Of a stretch of 64,000 nucleotides of DNA, positions 11,270 through 24,351 are shown piece after piece. Source of the stretch: Limnephilus marmoratus (taxonomy: Eukaryota > Arthropoda > Insecta > Trichoptera > Limnephilidae); contig OU862908.1 in assembly GCA_917880885.1 (NCBI GenBank), positions 54,581,819 through 54,645,818 of the forward strand. Direction: 5' to 3'. Below the pieces are notes generated by a model. That model was not told where the DNA came from. It did not search any database and saw only the letters and a list, made by a program, of their open reading frames with translations. The position numbers and the translations under genes are program-made. How positions within the stretch are numbered: position 1 is the first letter of the stretch; each line of letters opens with the position of its first letter.

Positions 11270-14200
11270 ATAAATCTGTTTTCTTTCAACTGTTCAGTTC
11301 AAAATTTATCTCTTCATGTTCAAATTAAAGATTGTGTTTAAAACTTTTTCTATTATTGCGCAACTTTATGGCTTTGTCCCATTCTAAAAGTTAATACCTA
11401 TACTAATACCTGTCAACTACCTAATAAAAATATTATAACCTATATAATAACCTAACCTACTATAATACTAATACCTGTCAACTACCTATTAAAGACCCAG
11501 GTACATCTACCTTTAAAGCATTTGACACAGTGTCCTACTGACCGAGTTGTTTTATAAACAGTTTTAATTATGTAAACATTCCCGCTGTCCTCGTGACCTA
11601 GATTCCAAACGTGAGATATTTGTTTACTTTTAGAACATTCCTGAACGTGAGCTTATATGCTTCTAAATTTTTTTTTCTTTTGAATTTAATAGTGGTAATT
11701 TCTTTTTCGCAAATGTCTAATCTATTCCCCGATAAATATATTCATAATGCATATATATATACATATATATTTTGTCTCGATAAATAAATATACTGATATA
11801 TACAATTATATTTTAGTTGAGATAAATTCTAATATCATAACTCATTTTTTGATCATTTTATATTAGCTGAAGTTATAATAAATAGTACATATACTAAAAT
11901 AAATACAAAACTTTGACTTGGAAATTTGTCAAACACATAACTATTTTAAATAGTTACTGATAAATTCAAAGACAGGCATTCGAAATCGATACCTTTACTT
12001 TTAATATAAGTGTGTTTCTTTTTGATTAAACTTTCTTGGAATATATATACATATATATATATAAATATATCTATTTTATATATAATATTTTAATATAGGT
12101 ACATATCACATATTAAGCAAGTAATATCTTGTTATAAAATTAATTCAAATACCAACTGTTTGCTGCATACCGCTCTCTCCTTGGAACCTGAAAATTTTTA
12201 TTTTTTTTTAAATAAAACTTACCCCTTTTAGGTTTTTTATCCGACTGGGAGCTACACGGTAAAACCTTGTTATGTTTTCCTTACCTAATACCTATTCTTA
12301 TGTTATCAACTAAATTCAAATAAAATTTTTCCGACTTCAATTTTATTTTATTCCCGTTTAATCTATCTAAATTAAATGATGTTTATCGTTCTAACTGCAT
12401 TTTATTTCAAAACCCGTTGATTAAATAACTTTTTAATGATAGTTACTTCACGATTAATTTCGAAATGGTAAATCGTTACTTTTATTTAGCAATAAAATAT
12501 CATTATGTATTATCATTCATTTTATTTTAATTTAATTTTTTTTCAAATTTTTGAATCTAATAATAGATTAACACTTTGTGGTAGGAATGTGCCGCCCAAT
12601 TGTAAATTATTTAGCCGAATTATTCGGATGTAAAATTTTATCCATTTAATTAAATCGGAAATTATTATTAAACACTGTTTTTTTTTTTATTCTGCTACAT
12701 CAACAACACTTTGACTATAGCACTTTATTCTCCCTAAATTTTATAATTTTTACGAGTAGATTTATTTCGACTACACTATTTTTTTAAATTAATAAAAGAC
12801 TGATACTTAATTTAAACACTCAATTTAATTAAAGATTTTCGTTGAACTTTTCCGTTTAAACTGAACGTACATTATTTTTTTATAACTTTTTTTCAATTTG
12901 CACTATTTTTAAATAATTAATATAAATATTTGATATTTGCTAGAACTCTTGCCGTTTAGACTGAACACACGTAATTAATTATCACTTCTTTACTTTTTAT
13001 TATTATTACATCACTTTATTTATTTACCACACCGACACTTGTCCCGAAGTTTCTAAGTCTCAAAATATGATATTTATTGATTATAAAACCGAACTTTCCA
13101 CTAATCAAACTGTATTTATCACAGAACTTTTAACTTTTCACAATTAAGTAAAACGTAAACTTTATTTCTATTCCCACTGATTTTAATTTCTCAAATCTTT
13201 ATAAGTCACTGACTTGAATATGAAATTTTGTCCTGCGGTTCTAATCACTTAGAATTTTTTTCACAAGTAATTACCGAGCGTTTTCGTCGCGTCTCACGAA
13301 CTTTCAACTTTTCACAACCGGCGCTGACTAACGAAAAATGCCTGAGTTCTATTTTTTATACCCCTCTCAGGTCCAAAAGATTGTATCTGAATTTCCTGTG
13401 ACAAAACAATCCCATGTCTATCAACTCGCAAACCCTTGAAATTATCTCACCATTATCGAATAATGTTCCTTAAGCTCTATTTCCATTGTCTCATTGCTTC
13501 CTCTCTCTTATTTTCATACCTACAAGATCCGGATTCAGTTGCTTTGTTTTAAATTGCCCTATCGTACTTTGTCTCGCTGTTCATATAAAATTAACTTGAA
13601 CTTCATAATTTTTAAGTTCTTTTTTTTTCTCAATTCGTTAAAGGTCCGTCTTCGATAGACTGTATATAATTCTCAATTTTGTTTATCGCTACCAGAACAT
13701 GAACAAACTCAAGCCAAAACCTTTAATATGCATTTTCCAATTTTCTTTTTACTAAATTCCACCATATTCTCATGCCAACTATATGGATCAATTCAATTTT
13801 AAACTGTATTATCTCTACTTATGTCGTAGACTTGAATTTTCCCCTTTCCTGTTTTTTTCTTGTATTCACAACACTCTTTCTACGAATTTCCTCTTCTATC
13901 CTTACGTTATTGTCCACATCTCTATAAATTTTTATGTTTCCAGCCGTATTTATTTTATTCATTGTTAATTTAAGATTTTCTTTGCTTTCCTTGGCCGTAT
14001 CTACTCCCCCATAATTTCACCGTACATTACTCTCCTAAACATATCGTTTTTTTTATGTTTGCTGCCTCAATAGAAAATTTCATTTTCTATTTGTTATTAA
14101 TTAATATATCATTTTTCACATTTTTATAGGAAATACTCCCACTTCGGTCCTTAAATTTCTGTCATTTTTATTACGTCCTATGGGTCATCCCCCAAATTCC

Positions 14201-14635
14201 GTCCCTTCCTTAACTAAATCCACATTACTTTAATATTTGACACCTGTTTATGTCTGGATTTCGAGGTATTGATCAATAACTCAGCATTTATTCGAGGGTA
14301 ATAAAATATAATGGTTTTTAGTTAATGTAAACTGCCCATAAGACCAATGGTAATTTTTATCGTCCTAAAAGCCATTAAAATGGGTTTAATCACCTAATAT
14401 CATGTTCGTTTTCTTATTGTTTAAACAACAAAATCACGTGTGAGATCGTCAACCCAAATAATGTTTCATTTTTCCTTGCAGTCTCGTAGAATTCTCCTCA
14501 AACAATTGACGTAAAACAACCCCTTCCGTTTACTTTATCTAACGCAATGTAAGGAATGACCACCCTATTTCAAATATATAACGATATCTATTTAAACTCG
14601 TCTGAAAACGCAAAATTAAGTCGAAATCTTATATT
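11270..14635. other. long AT-rich spacer, no gene seen
   Basis: About 3.4 kb of very AT-rich DNA with TATATA-type runs (about 11751-11775 and 12041-12070) and no ORF above background. Short ORFs such as 13783-13968 are T-rich, giving Phe/Leu/Tyr-heavy translations, and are taken as chance. Confidence 0.5.
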
Positions 14636-14637
14636 AT

Positions 14638-14991
14638 TCAATATAAACTTCCGTTTAAACGTCCATTTTTTCCATTAGATTCTCTTTTCAAAATCGTTTT
14701 CCCGGACTTTATTGCTTCATCTAAAAGTGACATTCCTAATTTTCCAGCGTTTTTCTTCCTTTTAAATATCAAACGTACGTTTCCCTCTGAATCTGGTCTC
14801 CTTTTGCTTTCCACGTACTCGTTATACAACTGAATATCCCTACAGTAGCTTTTCTTATGCTTTACACGTCTTTTCTTTAATTTTCCTCCTATTATAATTT
14901 TCTTGTTATTTTCTTGCATAGTTTTTCCAACATAATATGGATTAATTTGTCCGTTAACGGCGGTTGTCAATGCCTCGATTGCACTGATTGT
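14638..14991 (-). CDS. basic protein segment, unknown
   Basis: An open minus-strand frame from just after a stop at 14992-14994 to a stop at 14638, about 117 codons. The conventional start is unclear: the frame has a TTG at 14970 and its first ATG lies internally near the MQENNKK motif. The product would be rich in Lys and Arg, with clusters such as KLKKRRVKHKK and RLIFKRKKNAGK, and a more ordinary stretch LGMSLLDEAIKSGKTILKRE. Its varied composition argues against a chance AT-rich ORF. It might be an exon or part of a mobile element. The basic clusters suggest nucleic-acid binding, which is only inference. No family recognised. Confidence 0.4.
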   Translation of the reverse strand, partial: TISAIEALTTAVNGQINPYYVGKTMQENNKKIIIGGKLKKRRVKHKKSYCRDIQLYNEYVESKRRPDSEGNVRLIFKRKKNAGKLGMSLLDEAIKSGKTILKRESNGKNGRLNGSLY

Positions 14992-15480
14992 TTACATTAC
15001 ATCTAGGGTCATTGTATCCAATGCACCGGGCGTGAGACCCTGTTTACATTATAGTGTAGTGATCTTTCGGTTGATGACGATATTTTTTCCCATTAATCTC
15101 TGACTAATTGCCTAGTTCAAAGTCCATCTCTTTGTTCAAAATATGAATACGCCTTTCACTTTTGTGATTGGTCTGCTTAATTATTTATAGCTTTCTGCTT
15201 AGACCTGATTGGCTGTTAAAATATCAATATTTAGAATTGAGCCTAAAGAAAGGGTCTTTCCCTGTGTCGTGACGTTTTTTAATACCATCTGTGATCTTTT
15301 TATCAAAATTCATCTCAATCTGTTTAATTTATAGGTCCCTACTGTCAACAAGAATTCAATTTACTTTGATCCGATAGATGTCGCAAGTGTGTCCGTTTTA
15401 TAGTCTGAAATATTATTTATCCATTCGTAAGGTGGAATCTACGACATTTTCTTATTTTCACTGTTGATTAATGCAATACA

Positions 15481-15560
15481 TCACATCCGCCACGCAGAAG
15501 GTGGACAAACGCATCCGCCGCCAAGACCTAGACAAACGTCACCCTGTTAACCCTTTTTCA
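15481..15560 (-). mobile_element. SINE-B internal fragment
   Basis: About 80 bp matching the interior of the longer copies (compare 57158-57240): GCAGAAGGTGGACAAACGCA, then CCAAGACCTAGACAAACGTC. Both ends are missing. Confidence 0.55.
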
Positions 15561-16169
15561 TGTTCTTCAAACCATTATTATATTCTAATATTAATTTGAT
15601 TACAATGCATTTAGTCGTGTTCCGTAACAAAATCCAAATATTTCTTCATTTAGACTCTTTATCTAATAATGCCAACTACTTTATTTTATTATTTTTTTTA
15701 CTTATATTTTTATTTTATTTTCTTCTTATTACCATATTTTATAAATATCCATGTGTTTTATGTATATACTTACACTGTGTCTGGGATGTGTAGGTTTGCA
15801 CTCACCTCCCCACATTCTGGAAAAAAGACCATTATTATTATTATTATTTCCTTTGTTTGTCTAAATTCACCAAAAGCGGTATTATGAAGGTACACTGTTT
15901 CCATTCTCTTGTGGTGTGTCACATTCAACATAAATAACCCCAACAATTCACGATATAAAATCATTCAACGAACCCAATCTCACTGGGTTGTTGATCGCCA
16001 ATCTTTGTTATCGTGACGTGTAGATTGGTTTCTTGGGTTCGGCCGACATTTTTCATTTTGCATACCGCTTTGTGCTTTCATTCCAAGCGGAGAAATATCT
16101 ATTTCGCTTTATTTTTTCTTCTTCTCCATAACCCGGTACCCACTTATTATTACACGCTACATTTATCTT

Positions 16170-17371
16170 GTAGATAAAGTGTTAATTTTGTTAAATACTC
16201 TGAAATAGAATTATTTGCTGATGATGCCAAGCTATACAAGCCAATAAAAAGTCTAAACGATTGCGTCAATTTACAACATGATTTAAACAATATATTTACC
16301 TGTTGCCAACAAAATCAACTATTTCTAAATGTCTCAAAATGTCATCATATTACCTTTTCAAGAAATAAAAATAAAACATTATTTAATTATTCTATAAATA
16401 ACAACAACATTGCAACAGTCTCAGATATTCGTGATCTTGGAATAACCCTTGATAGTAAACTACAATATAACCTTCATATACAACAAATCACAAATAAAGC
16501 TGCTAAAATGTTAGGTTTTATCATGAGAAACACAAAACTTTTTAATAGTATCAACGTCATTAAGCAACTCTACTTTGCCTACGTACGAAGTCATTTGGAG
16601 TTTGCGTCAGTTGTTTGGTCTCCATTTTATAAAATCCATACGAACAAAATTGAAGCAATTCAAAACAAATTCCTCAAATATCTTTGTTACAAGTCATATG
16701 TAAGATTTAATAATTATGCAGAGGCAGCCTCATACTTTAAAATTGATTCATTGAGTGTACGAAGGCATCATAAGGATGCAATATTCCTGTATAAATTAGT
16801 TAACAATAATATTCAATGCCCAGAGTTGCTAAATAAAATTCAATTTAATGTACCTGCGCGTACAACACGCTCTTCTGTCCTGTTCAGGGTTGATCAATGC
16901 AAGACAAACTGCAAGCAAAATTCTTGTCTGAACAGACTATGCAATAGTTACAATAGCATATTATCCAAGGTGGACATTTTCAATTCCGAACCTACCAAAT
17001 ATAAGGGGTACATAAAAGAGTATTTCTCTGATGTTTCATGAATATGTTATGTGTCTATGTTTCTATCGTTTATCTTTAATTCTGTTATGATTTGATTTAT
17101 ATGTACAATCTGGCTTCTTATGGTTACCAATGTATTGATATTTTATGTTTTATGTAAATTTTAGTTTTATATACTTAATTTTTTTTTTTATAAAATTTTT
17201 GATCTCATAATGCTTTATTATAAATTTATTATTTAATTTTTTTTATTATGCTGTTAATCAGAGGTAAAGTCACATGGAGGAAATCCATAATTGGTTTTAT
17301 TTTGGCTATACAAACATGTACAAACTGTAAAAATGTAAACTGTCGATTTCCCGAAAAAAAAAAAAAAAAAA
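16170..17371 (+). mobile_element. 5'-truncated LINE insertion with poly(A) tail
   Basis: Contains the RT remnant 16178-17041 followed by a 3' UTR of about 310 bp and an A-run at about 17354-17371. The poly(A), rather than a microsatellite tail, separates this family from the one at 1.7-6.2 kb. No clear target duplication was found. Confidence 0.8.
16178..17041 (+). pseudogene. 5'-truncated LINE reverse transcriptase, C-terminal half
   Basis: The frame is open from 16178, right after a stop codon, to the TGA ending at 17041, about 287 codons. It starts only a few residues before the catalytic motif, ELFADDAKLY, and continues through LFLNVSKCHHITF, the thumb motif IRDLGITLDSKL, KMLGFIMRN and the C-terminal motif RSHLEFASVVWSP. 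All RT blocks before FADD are absent, so it cannot function. The truncation is what incomplete reverse transcription produces. The uninterrupted remaining frame suggests a recent insertion. It is related to the 24.2 kb and 55.6 kb copies (Jockey/CR1-like). Confidence 0.88.
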
Positions 17372-20273
17372 TAACATAAAGCTATATTAATGCTTTTCGC
17401 CAATTGTTTCGCCTACCGAGATACTGCAGCGCCACGGAGATGTTCCTGGAGGGATGAGTGCACTCTTTCAGAGCACTTCTCTACCTCCGTACGGAAGCTT
17501 ATGGCGCAGACTACGCCAATCAAAGAGTACTACCGACAATGTCATGGTTGCTTGAATGGATTCCCCCGTAAGCCCTATGGAGAAGGGAGGTAATCAAATA
17601 TCCTCAACAAGCAAAATGTTTTGAGATTATATATAAAACTAAAAATACAAAAATCTCTTACCAAATGAAAAAAAGCGGTTTCGGAAAAAACTTTTTCAGA
17701 AACCGTTTCACTGATTGCAGCTTCTGAAAAGAAAAAATTTCAGGCTCGGCTCAACCTCCTGACATCTGATTATCAATTACCTCGCCAAGGTGTATATAAA
17801 AAATGTATTGCTGATTATTTGAGTTTCTCAACCATTTACTTCTGCCCTCAATTTGTTATATGTATTTATTATGTAACTCGTTCCAGTTCCATGTTTTCAA
17901 TGTTTGTCGCATCCAGCGCAGAATAAGAAATAATGTTCCCGTAATTTAATTTACTGGAAAGAAGGAAGATTGACACAATCAAGAAGATGACAAGAAATTC
18001 AATATTCTTGTTAGAGTGCTACTCCTTTGGTAAGTTTGGTAAGGAATAAACATTGTACAGTCGCTTTTCATGAATTCATTTTGGAGGAAATTTGACGCTG
18101 ATAATTTTTTTTCATAAAATTAATAAGTACATGGAGTCTTGTTATTTCGAAACCTGACTGAATACTAATGTTGTGTATATATATAATAAAATAACAAACC
18201 TGATAGAATGTATGCATCTTCCCTAGATTTTGCTACTCTTCAACATTAAACGCGGAGAAGAAAAAACTTTTTTTTTAAATTATTTTATTCACACAAAATA
18301 AATCACTTAAATTGCCGCTTATTCTAAAGTGAACACATCCTCAACCGCTTGCAGGACATTAAAATGTATTTATAATATACGAGTATATACTAACAACTTT
18401 ATAATGTACGAAAATATACTAACAACTTGTGATTTTAGTCTGGCATTGTTTGTAACCAAAATAACGAAAAAGGCCAGTCCTTTGCATCTTGGATACCAAA
18501 TATTTCATTAGCTATTTTCTTCGACAGTTCAGAATTTCAATTATCATTCTTGGAACAGTTATCTCCATACAATAAGTCTTCTTTGTCGACCTTCAATCGA
18601 TCAGTAAATAATATATATTATATTAATTTTGAAACATGATTGAGTTAAGTGTGCATTACCAGAGAAAACCAGAAATATGTCATTTTCAAATCAGATTTTA
18701 GACGTATTGACTCTTTTCAACAAAAAATTATAAATGGATTTCGAAAGATTGTTCTTTTATCTAGCATTCGCATGTAATAAATTTTGAAATTTTTTTTTAT
18801 ATTTTTAGTATAATAAGGTTATTCCATAGGTCGTTGGCAGATTTCTTAAATTTTCATAAAAGATTTTGTATTATACCACACCCATTTCAAATAATATAAT
18901 CATGCAGTAAAATAAATCAATACATTATCAAGCAAACGCATGTTTTAGAATTTTAATTTTAGTTTCAATAAAATCATTAAAAAATATGTACGTATATGTG
19001 TTTCTTGACGAAAATTGGTCCATTTGTGTATTTATTTGCCCACTTACAAACTAATGTATTTCAGATTTTTTTAACATTCTTATTAAATTTAGACATTATT
19101 GAAAAATAACAAATACTTATAATCAAAAAATAACTACAAAAAGTACATTATTTTAATAGTTTTATCATCACGCCTTTCAGCACTTTTGGATGAAGGTATA
19201 AATTAAAGCTAATTTGAATTGAAATAAATTCGATATTGAGTTATAATTTAAAAAAGGTGGTACGGAGAATAATTTATCTTTCTCGTTGTAACCGCCCTGC
19301 ACGATCGTAAGAACAACTTTCGACGAAATGTGGATTTTCGTCCACTGGCTGGTTAAACGCTCTTTAGTACTACTATCACACATAAATTATATTTTTAATC
19401 CATTAATGTTCCAAAATATTTGCGCGACATAAATATTACTTATTTGCGAGACTTAAGTTAAATATTCTAAACCAAGTGTTAATTGAAATTTATTAATTAA
19501 TTTATTGTAATTGATAAATTAATTGAACGAACAACAATAATTAATTAAATGAAACCTCTTTCCCTCTCCGATGGCGCTACAGCCCATATCGAGCCTTGGC
19601 CTCCCGCAACATTCGCCTCCAACTTCCCCTGTCCTTAGCGGCTGACTTCCAGTTTGTTACCTGGAGAAGCTGAGCTGCATCCCCTCTCACCTTGTCTTCC
19701 CACCTCAGTCTGGGTCTTCCCACTTTTCTCTTTCAACCTGAGTGTCCAGTCAAAATTAAATGACATGACACAAATGAATTTGCAAAGATTGAATAAATAA
19801 ATAATTAAAAATATATATTTTTTAATATTTAAAAGTATTAATTTTTAAAAGTAAATCTTTTTTTAAATTTTATTTTTTAATATTTACTTTATTAAAATTT
19901 AATTGTGTAGAACTAATAAATTATGCATTAATTTTAATATATACGTTTTTAATCAAGTAATTAAAATTTATTAAACGCTTAAGGCGTTAATTTATTCCCT
20001 TGTCGACGAGCACAACTATTTAAGTCTAATATTTAAGAAACCACGTAATGGATATTGGAGTGAATTTTCGATAGGTAGCTCGATGGTTTTTTCTCTCTGA
20101 TTTCTGTATAATGTAATAAATATGTATTACCTACTACTTGTAAAATTTTATGATTTCAGAGGATTACTGTTCACAGAACTACGTTGGTTATTCGAAACCT
20201 GGGAATGAGTATATTTCTACAAGGGGTTGAATTATAAGGATTTACATAAGCTGGAAAATCGACTGCTGTGAGA
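17372..20273. other. spacer with one weak LINE-like scrap, no gene
   Basis: AT-rich spacer. Positions about 17400-17590 are less AT-rich but show only a short ORF. A GC-richer block at about 19552-19736 (CGATGGCGCTACAGCCCATA onward) looks like the 3' end of an unidentified LINE, with low confidence. Nothing else was supported. Confidence 0.4.
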
Positions 20274-20821
20274 TAAATCATTCTTTGACAACAGTTTTTT
20301 TTATATTATGTTGGAAAAACTGATTTATTCGCGTGCTGATGACATGCAAGCAGAATCATATTGCTTTGTTGAATAAACCATCGTCATAATCCGAAATGTC
20401 AATCTTCCCCAGATGCAATTACTTTCAGATTTCCTATTATGCAAACGATATTGAATTTTCCATTTAAATTTTAATCAAACGTCTAAACGCGGCGCTACCG
20501 TTTTTGCATTATTAGAGCGTACGCTGTAACGGTGTAAGCCCCAAGACATGTTCTGACGTAGGCTTAGAAGTAAGATCAATATCCGTTCTCATCATAAACA
20601 CATCTCCTAATCAATCAAGCATAACTAATCTCAAGCAGACATTTTCGGAGAGGTATATGTTTGAGGCATGAGCGATATGTGGAAGACTGGATAATTTCTA
20701 ATAGTAGGCACACAAATGATATTTATCTCCATTCAGCCGCCTAATAAGGTGTTAAGCTATGGCGGTAAGCAATACAATATTTCACGCACAGATTATTTAG
20801 AGCAGATTCAAATTTTTGGAT

Positions 20822-21380
20822 CGGACCGACACACACTAGTCGGTTGTCGGCACTAGTTGTTCAAACGCGTCGTGCCGATAAGGCGCAATTTATTAAACTG
20901 TATTCTTGAAGACATATTTTATAAATGACTAGCTGACCCGACAGACGTTGTCCTGTTTTAGATATGAATATTCTATTCGAACTGGAAAAAGTAATAATAA
21001 AAAAAATTATTTCAAAAAATTATCGTTTATTGTAACGCATTTTGATATAATTGTTTATCCAGATGTGATTTAGCTCCATCAGAATATGCCGGTATGCCAT
21101 ATGTAATAATGGATTTACAAAGTGGAAAAAATATGGTCCTGGGGATTGTTCTTGGAAATACATTTTTGATTGACTTTATAAGATGCATGACTCTTTTCAG
21201 TTTACGCAATTGTGTATTTACGCAACACAAATTGTTATTCCAATAATATTGGACCCCACAGTAAAATCGTGAAAAACGACCCGTAAATGTGTCGCCACCG
21301 ACAGTTTTATCGAATCCCACTAATGTGACAAATATAAATACAAGGCAGTATAGTATCTGGCCGAAAAATGTGTCGGTCCG
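20822..21380. mobile_element. non-autonomous inverted-repeat element with captured LINE fragment (copy A)
   Basis: Begins CGGACCGACACA and ends TGTGTCGGTCCG, a perfect 12 bp terminal inverted repeat; a weaker match continues inward (TCGG at matching places). On the minus strand it holds a piece of a LINE RT C-terminus (ORF 21027-21320, with RKLKRVMHLIKSIKNVFPRT and CKSIITYGIPAYSDGA). It also carries GACAACGTCTGTCGGGTCAG followed by CTAGT, a Helitron-type 3' end, at about 20928-20957. No target duplication was recognised, so the superfamily is not assigned. It encodes no transposase. Confidence 0.6.
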
Positions 21381-21515
21381 AACTGATGTGAACCTCCTCC
21401 AATTTCAGCTTTTTTTTAAAATCAGCGACAATAGAGAGGATTATCTACATGTTGTACCTTAACTATTTTACCATTAAGCGCTTACTCCGCGGGGTTTTAA
21501 GCGTAATCACTGTAC

Positions 21516-22317
21516 CTAACTTAGAACGGGTGACTAAAATCAAATACTTAGGTATTATCTTTGACAGCAATTTAAAGTGGAAAGAACACATTATCATTAC
21601 AGCAAACAAACTTAGAAAATCAATATACTTCTTTAGACATACTCGCAACTTTTTAAACTTGAATCAACTCAAAACAATTTACTATGCTCTATGTCAATCT
21701 CTAATTGAATACGGTGTTATAGCCTGGGGAGGAGCAAACGATGCCGCCATTGACCCGATCTTTAAGCCCAAAAACTAATTATTAAGATTATATTAAAACT
21801 ACCGATCACAAGCAGTTCGGATGAAATTTTTAGGAGAATCTGTGTCTTGGACATTAGGCAAATTTATGCCAAAAACATATGAGCATAGCTCTTCAAACAC
21901 AGAACTACCTTTGAAAATGTCCAAACAGCTCGCGATACTAGAACCAAAGGGCATAATCTCCTACTTATCCCTTTTGCTAAAACAACATTTGGCCAAATAA
22001 AATTTAGATACTTTGCAACAAAACTATATAATACACTTCCACTGGCAATTAGACAAAACACAATGTATCTTAAATATATATCTGATACCAAGTCCTGGAT
22101 TACCAGCCACAATAGATCCAACATCAAAGATTTTATCAAAACTAAAACTGTTACTTGTAATATTGTGTTATTATTTGTACTTTGTATGTGTTTTTATTAT
22201 AAACTGCTCATGCTAAGCGCCTGGTCTCAACACAGGTTCCCCTAGTGAGACAGGCATAGAATAAAACAAATTGTAACTCAAAACTAATAAAGATGAATAA
22301 TAAAAAAAAAAATAAAA
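21516..22317 (+). mobile_element. LINE 3' fragment (same family as 1.7-6.2 kb)
   Basis: 5'-truncated at about 21516, inside the RT thumb (NLERVTKIKYLGIIFDSNLK matches the RT at 1.7-6.2 kb). The first frame runs to a stop at 21776-21778. A frameshift follows and the C-terminal part (TTFGQIKFRYFATKLYN-type) reads on in other frames to 22245. The 3' UTR carries the family stem-loop at 22219-22255 and ends in AATAATAAAAAAAAAAATAA. It is inserted in composite repeat R1. Confidence 0.85.
22219..22255 (+). ncRNA. LINE 3'-UTR stem-loop
   Basis: Arms GCCTG(G)TCTC and GAGACAGGC pair with one bulged G; the loop is AACACAGG-TTCC-CCTAGT. Compared with 1901-1932 the stem differs by a paired change (C-G to T-A) while the loop motif is kept. 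Confidence 0.55.
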
Positions 22318-22367
22318 CTTAGTTGGTTTTTCATACCTATTCTTCTATTATTCTGATTAATGAACTG

Positions 22368-24187
22368 CCAATATTTTATATTTGGCGTCCCAAACTTCTT
22401 TCACCCACTTCCGCGTATGATTTTCCTTTTCACCCTTTTTCCGCCTACCTCCTCTTCGTATCCAATACTTCGTAACCAATAAGCGTCTCTTATTTGCTAT
22501 AGTTTAGCTTTCAAATGCTTCGTATAAATACCTAGGTATTTCCGCAAACCGAACCACGAATTACGGGAAAAGAAGCAACCGCAAATGGTGTTTCGCGCCG
22601 TTTGCCGTTGTTTAATTCCTTTCCCGTAATTCGTGGCTCGGCTCGAGTTCACTTTCGTGCGTGTATACGCAGCATTATATCGACCTCGTATCCATATTGA
22701 GTCACCTCATTCTTAATGCGGCAACATGTTATTTTACGTTTTACCACACCTAAGCTCCATCTTACTTTCGTCCTTCCTCTGCGGTTGTAAGCCTGTCTGC
22801 CATAAGTCAGAGTTGAGAACTCCGCAGAGAACTGCCAGCCTGTCTTCTTTATCCTTAAAATACAAAGCATTGTCTGATTTACATTTACAGCCTGCTTATT
22901 TGGTGCTTTACGGTACGATATAATTAAGGAGGCATTGGATTGTTGATTCAATTACATCAATGTTGCCAAATAAAATATACGTTCAGACAATCAAAGTCTT
23001 ACCTTCTAGAAAAGCCCAATACTAATTATTAAATAAGGAAATATTTCCTACAGATCCCTATTATTCTTAAAATTTAATTATCACGGGACGATTTATATCA
23101 AGCACCCACGAGAAAGTTTTCCTCTCGGAATAAGATTGAGTCATTACGTAAAACAATTATAATTATTTGAAGCCCCGGAGCTAAATTACAGAATTGTGTA
23201 ATTTAATTCAAATTAATACCATTATCCCTCTAGTTCGTATCCGAAGCACGTAATATACACTTTTTATAAAATTTCTAAACCCTGATCATAATTTTCAGGT
23301 TTTCAATCCAATTCGTGATACTTCGTTGGTGAATTTAAATATATTTTTTAGTTACTCGGCAGGTAGTGGGTAAAGGTTTACCCGAAGCCATAAATTAGGA
23401 GTTTTAGATTTATTCAATAAAAACACCAGACTCTAGAAAAAGTTTTAAAACGTCTTCATTTCAATATTTTTCTCTCCTCGTCGCTTTAGATCGTATTTGT
23501 CCAACAGACCATTAGAAAATTTTACACGAGGAGAAGGTATCCTCTCAATATTTCAATGAAACATTATGGTAGGTGTATACGATAAAGTTATTTCTGTAAA
23601 GGTAAAGGTCTCATTAGTTTAAATAGTTATTAGTTAAATGATTAACTATCATTTTTTATACGTAATTTTTAATTTTCAAATGGAGGTTGAACAAAATTTA
23701 AAATGGTCTGTTGGACAAATAAGAACTGAGGCGAAATCGATAATACAAACTATCTGACCTTGGCTTATTATTATATGATTGGTAGGTACTCGATAGGGAA
23801 TCTGAATGAGACTGTCTTTTTTTATCAATTTAAATTACCTTGAGAATTATTGTCGCTAAAATAAATAATATGGTCGGATTTTTGTTTTACGTTCTGTCAA
23901 GGACAAGGTTTTTGAAGAAATCAATTACGCACTGAAGCCGCCGCTACCCGAATTTCTACCGATTTCTTACATATCTCCCATAAACATATGAAGTTTTTAA
24001 GCTCTTAAAAGATGTGTTATTTTTGAAGATAATATCTAGACGCGTTCCACACCGAAACGCAAATTATATAATATTCCCTCGATAGAAAAAAATCGCAAAG
24101 ATTGCTGCGAAAATTATTAAAAACACGTTTTTTCAGTTATTTTACAAGTTATAGTTGTGAAAAAATTCAAAATGTTTCGTTAAATTA
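22368..24187. other. spacer with one strong hairpin, no gene seen
   Basis: Contains the inverted repeat at 22549-22641 described separately. Otherwise no supported gene. ORFs at 22649-22951 and 22726-22923 overlap on opposite strands and look like chance. Confidence 0.45.
22549..22641. repeat. 93 bp hairpin-forming inverted repeat
   Basis: The outer arms begin CCGAACCACGAATTACGGG and end CCCGTAATTCGTGGCTCGG, about 26 bp with two mismatches. An inner pair CAACCGCAAA/TTTGCCGTTG extends the stem after a small bulge. Size and shape fit either a miRNA-precursor-like fold or a minimal foldback element. There is no other evidence for transcription. Confidence 0.6.
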
Positions 24188-24351
24188 TACTTTTTTTTTT
24201 TTTTTATTGTACAACAGATTTTTATCCAATTACTGTACAATTTTCTCATTTTGACAGTCTTAACACCTAGAAAGATGATTATTATACAAAAAAATCTTAA
24301 GGCTATCTAAAGAAGAGTTATATATATCTAGTGTTTCCGATATTTCGTTCA

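Larger units (their letters stand above)
20274..22367. mobile_element. composite repeat R1, copy A (split by a LINE)
   Basis: Near-identical to 28181-29949 over about 1.25 kb, starting at TAAATCATTCTTTGA and ending at GATTAATGAACTG. Nested inside both copies are an inverted-repeat element, a LINE fragment and a Helitron-type end, so these were already in place before the copies separated. Copy A alone is interrupted by a LINE 3' fragment at 21516-22317. Relative to copy B it has about 35 extra bp near 21029-21063. The nature of the carrier is unknown; it could be a mobile element or a segmental duplication. Confidence 0.8.

Noticed and set aside
15969..16041. Inverted CGAACCCAA/TTGGGTTCG pair
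   Set aside because: Arms are only 9 bp and far apart; likely chance.
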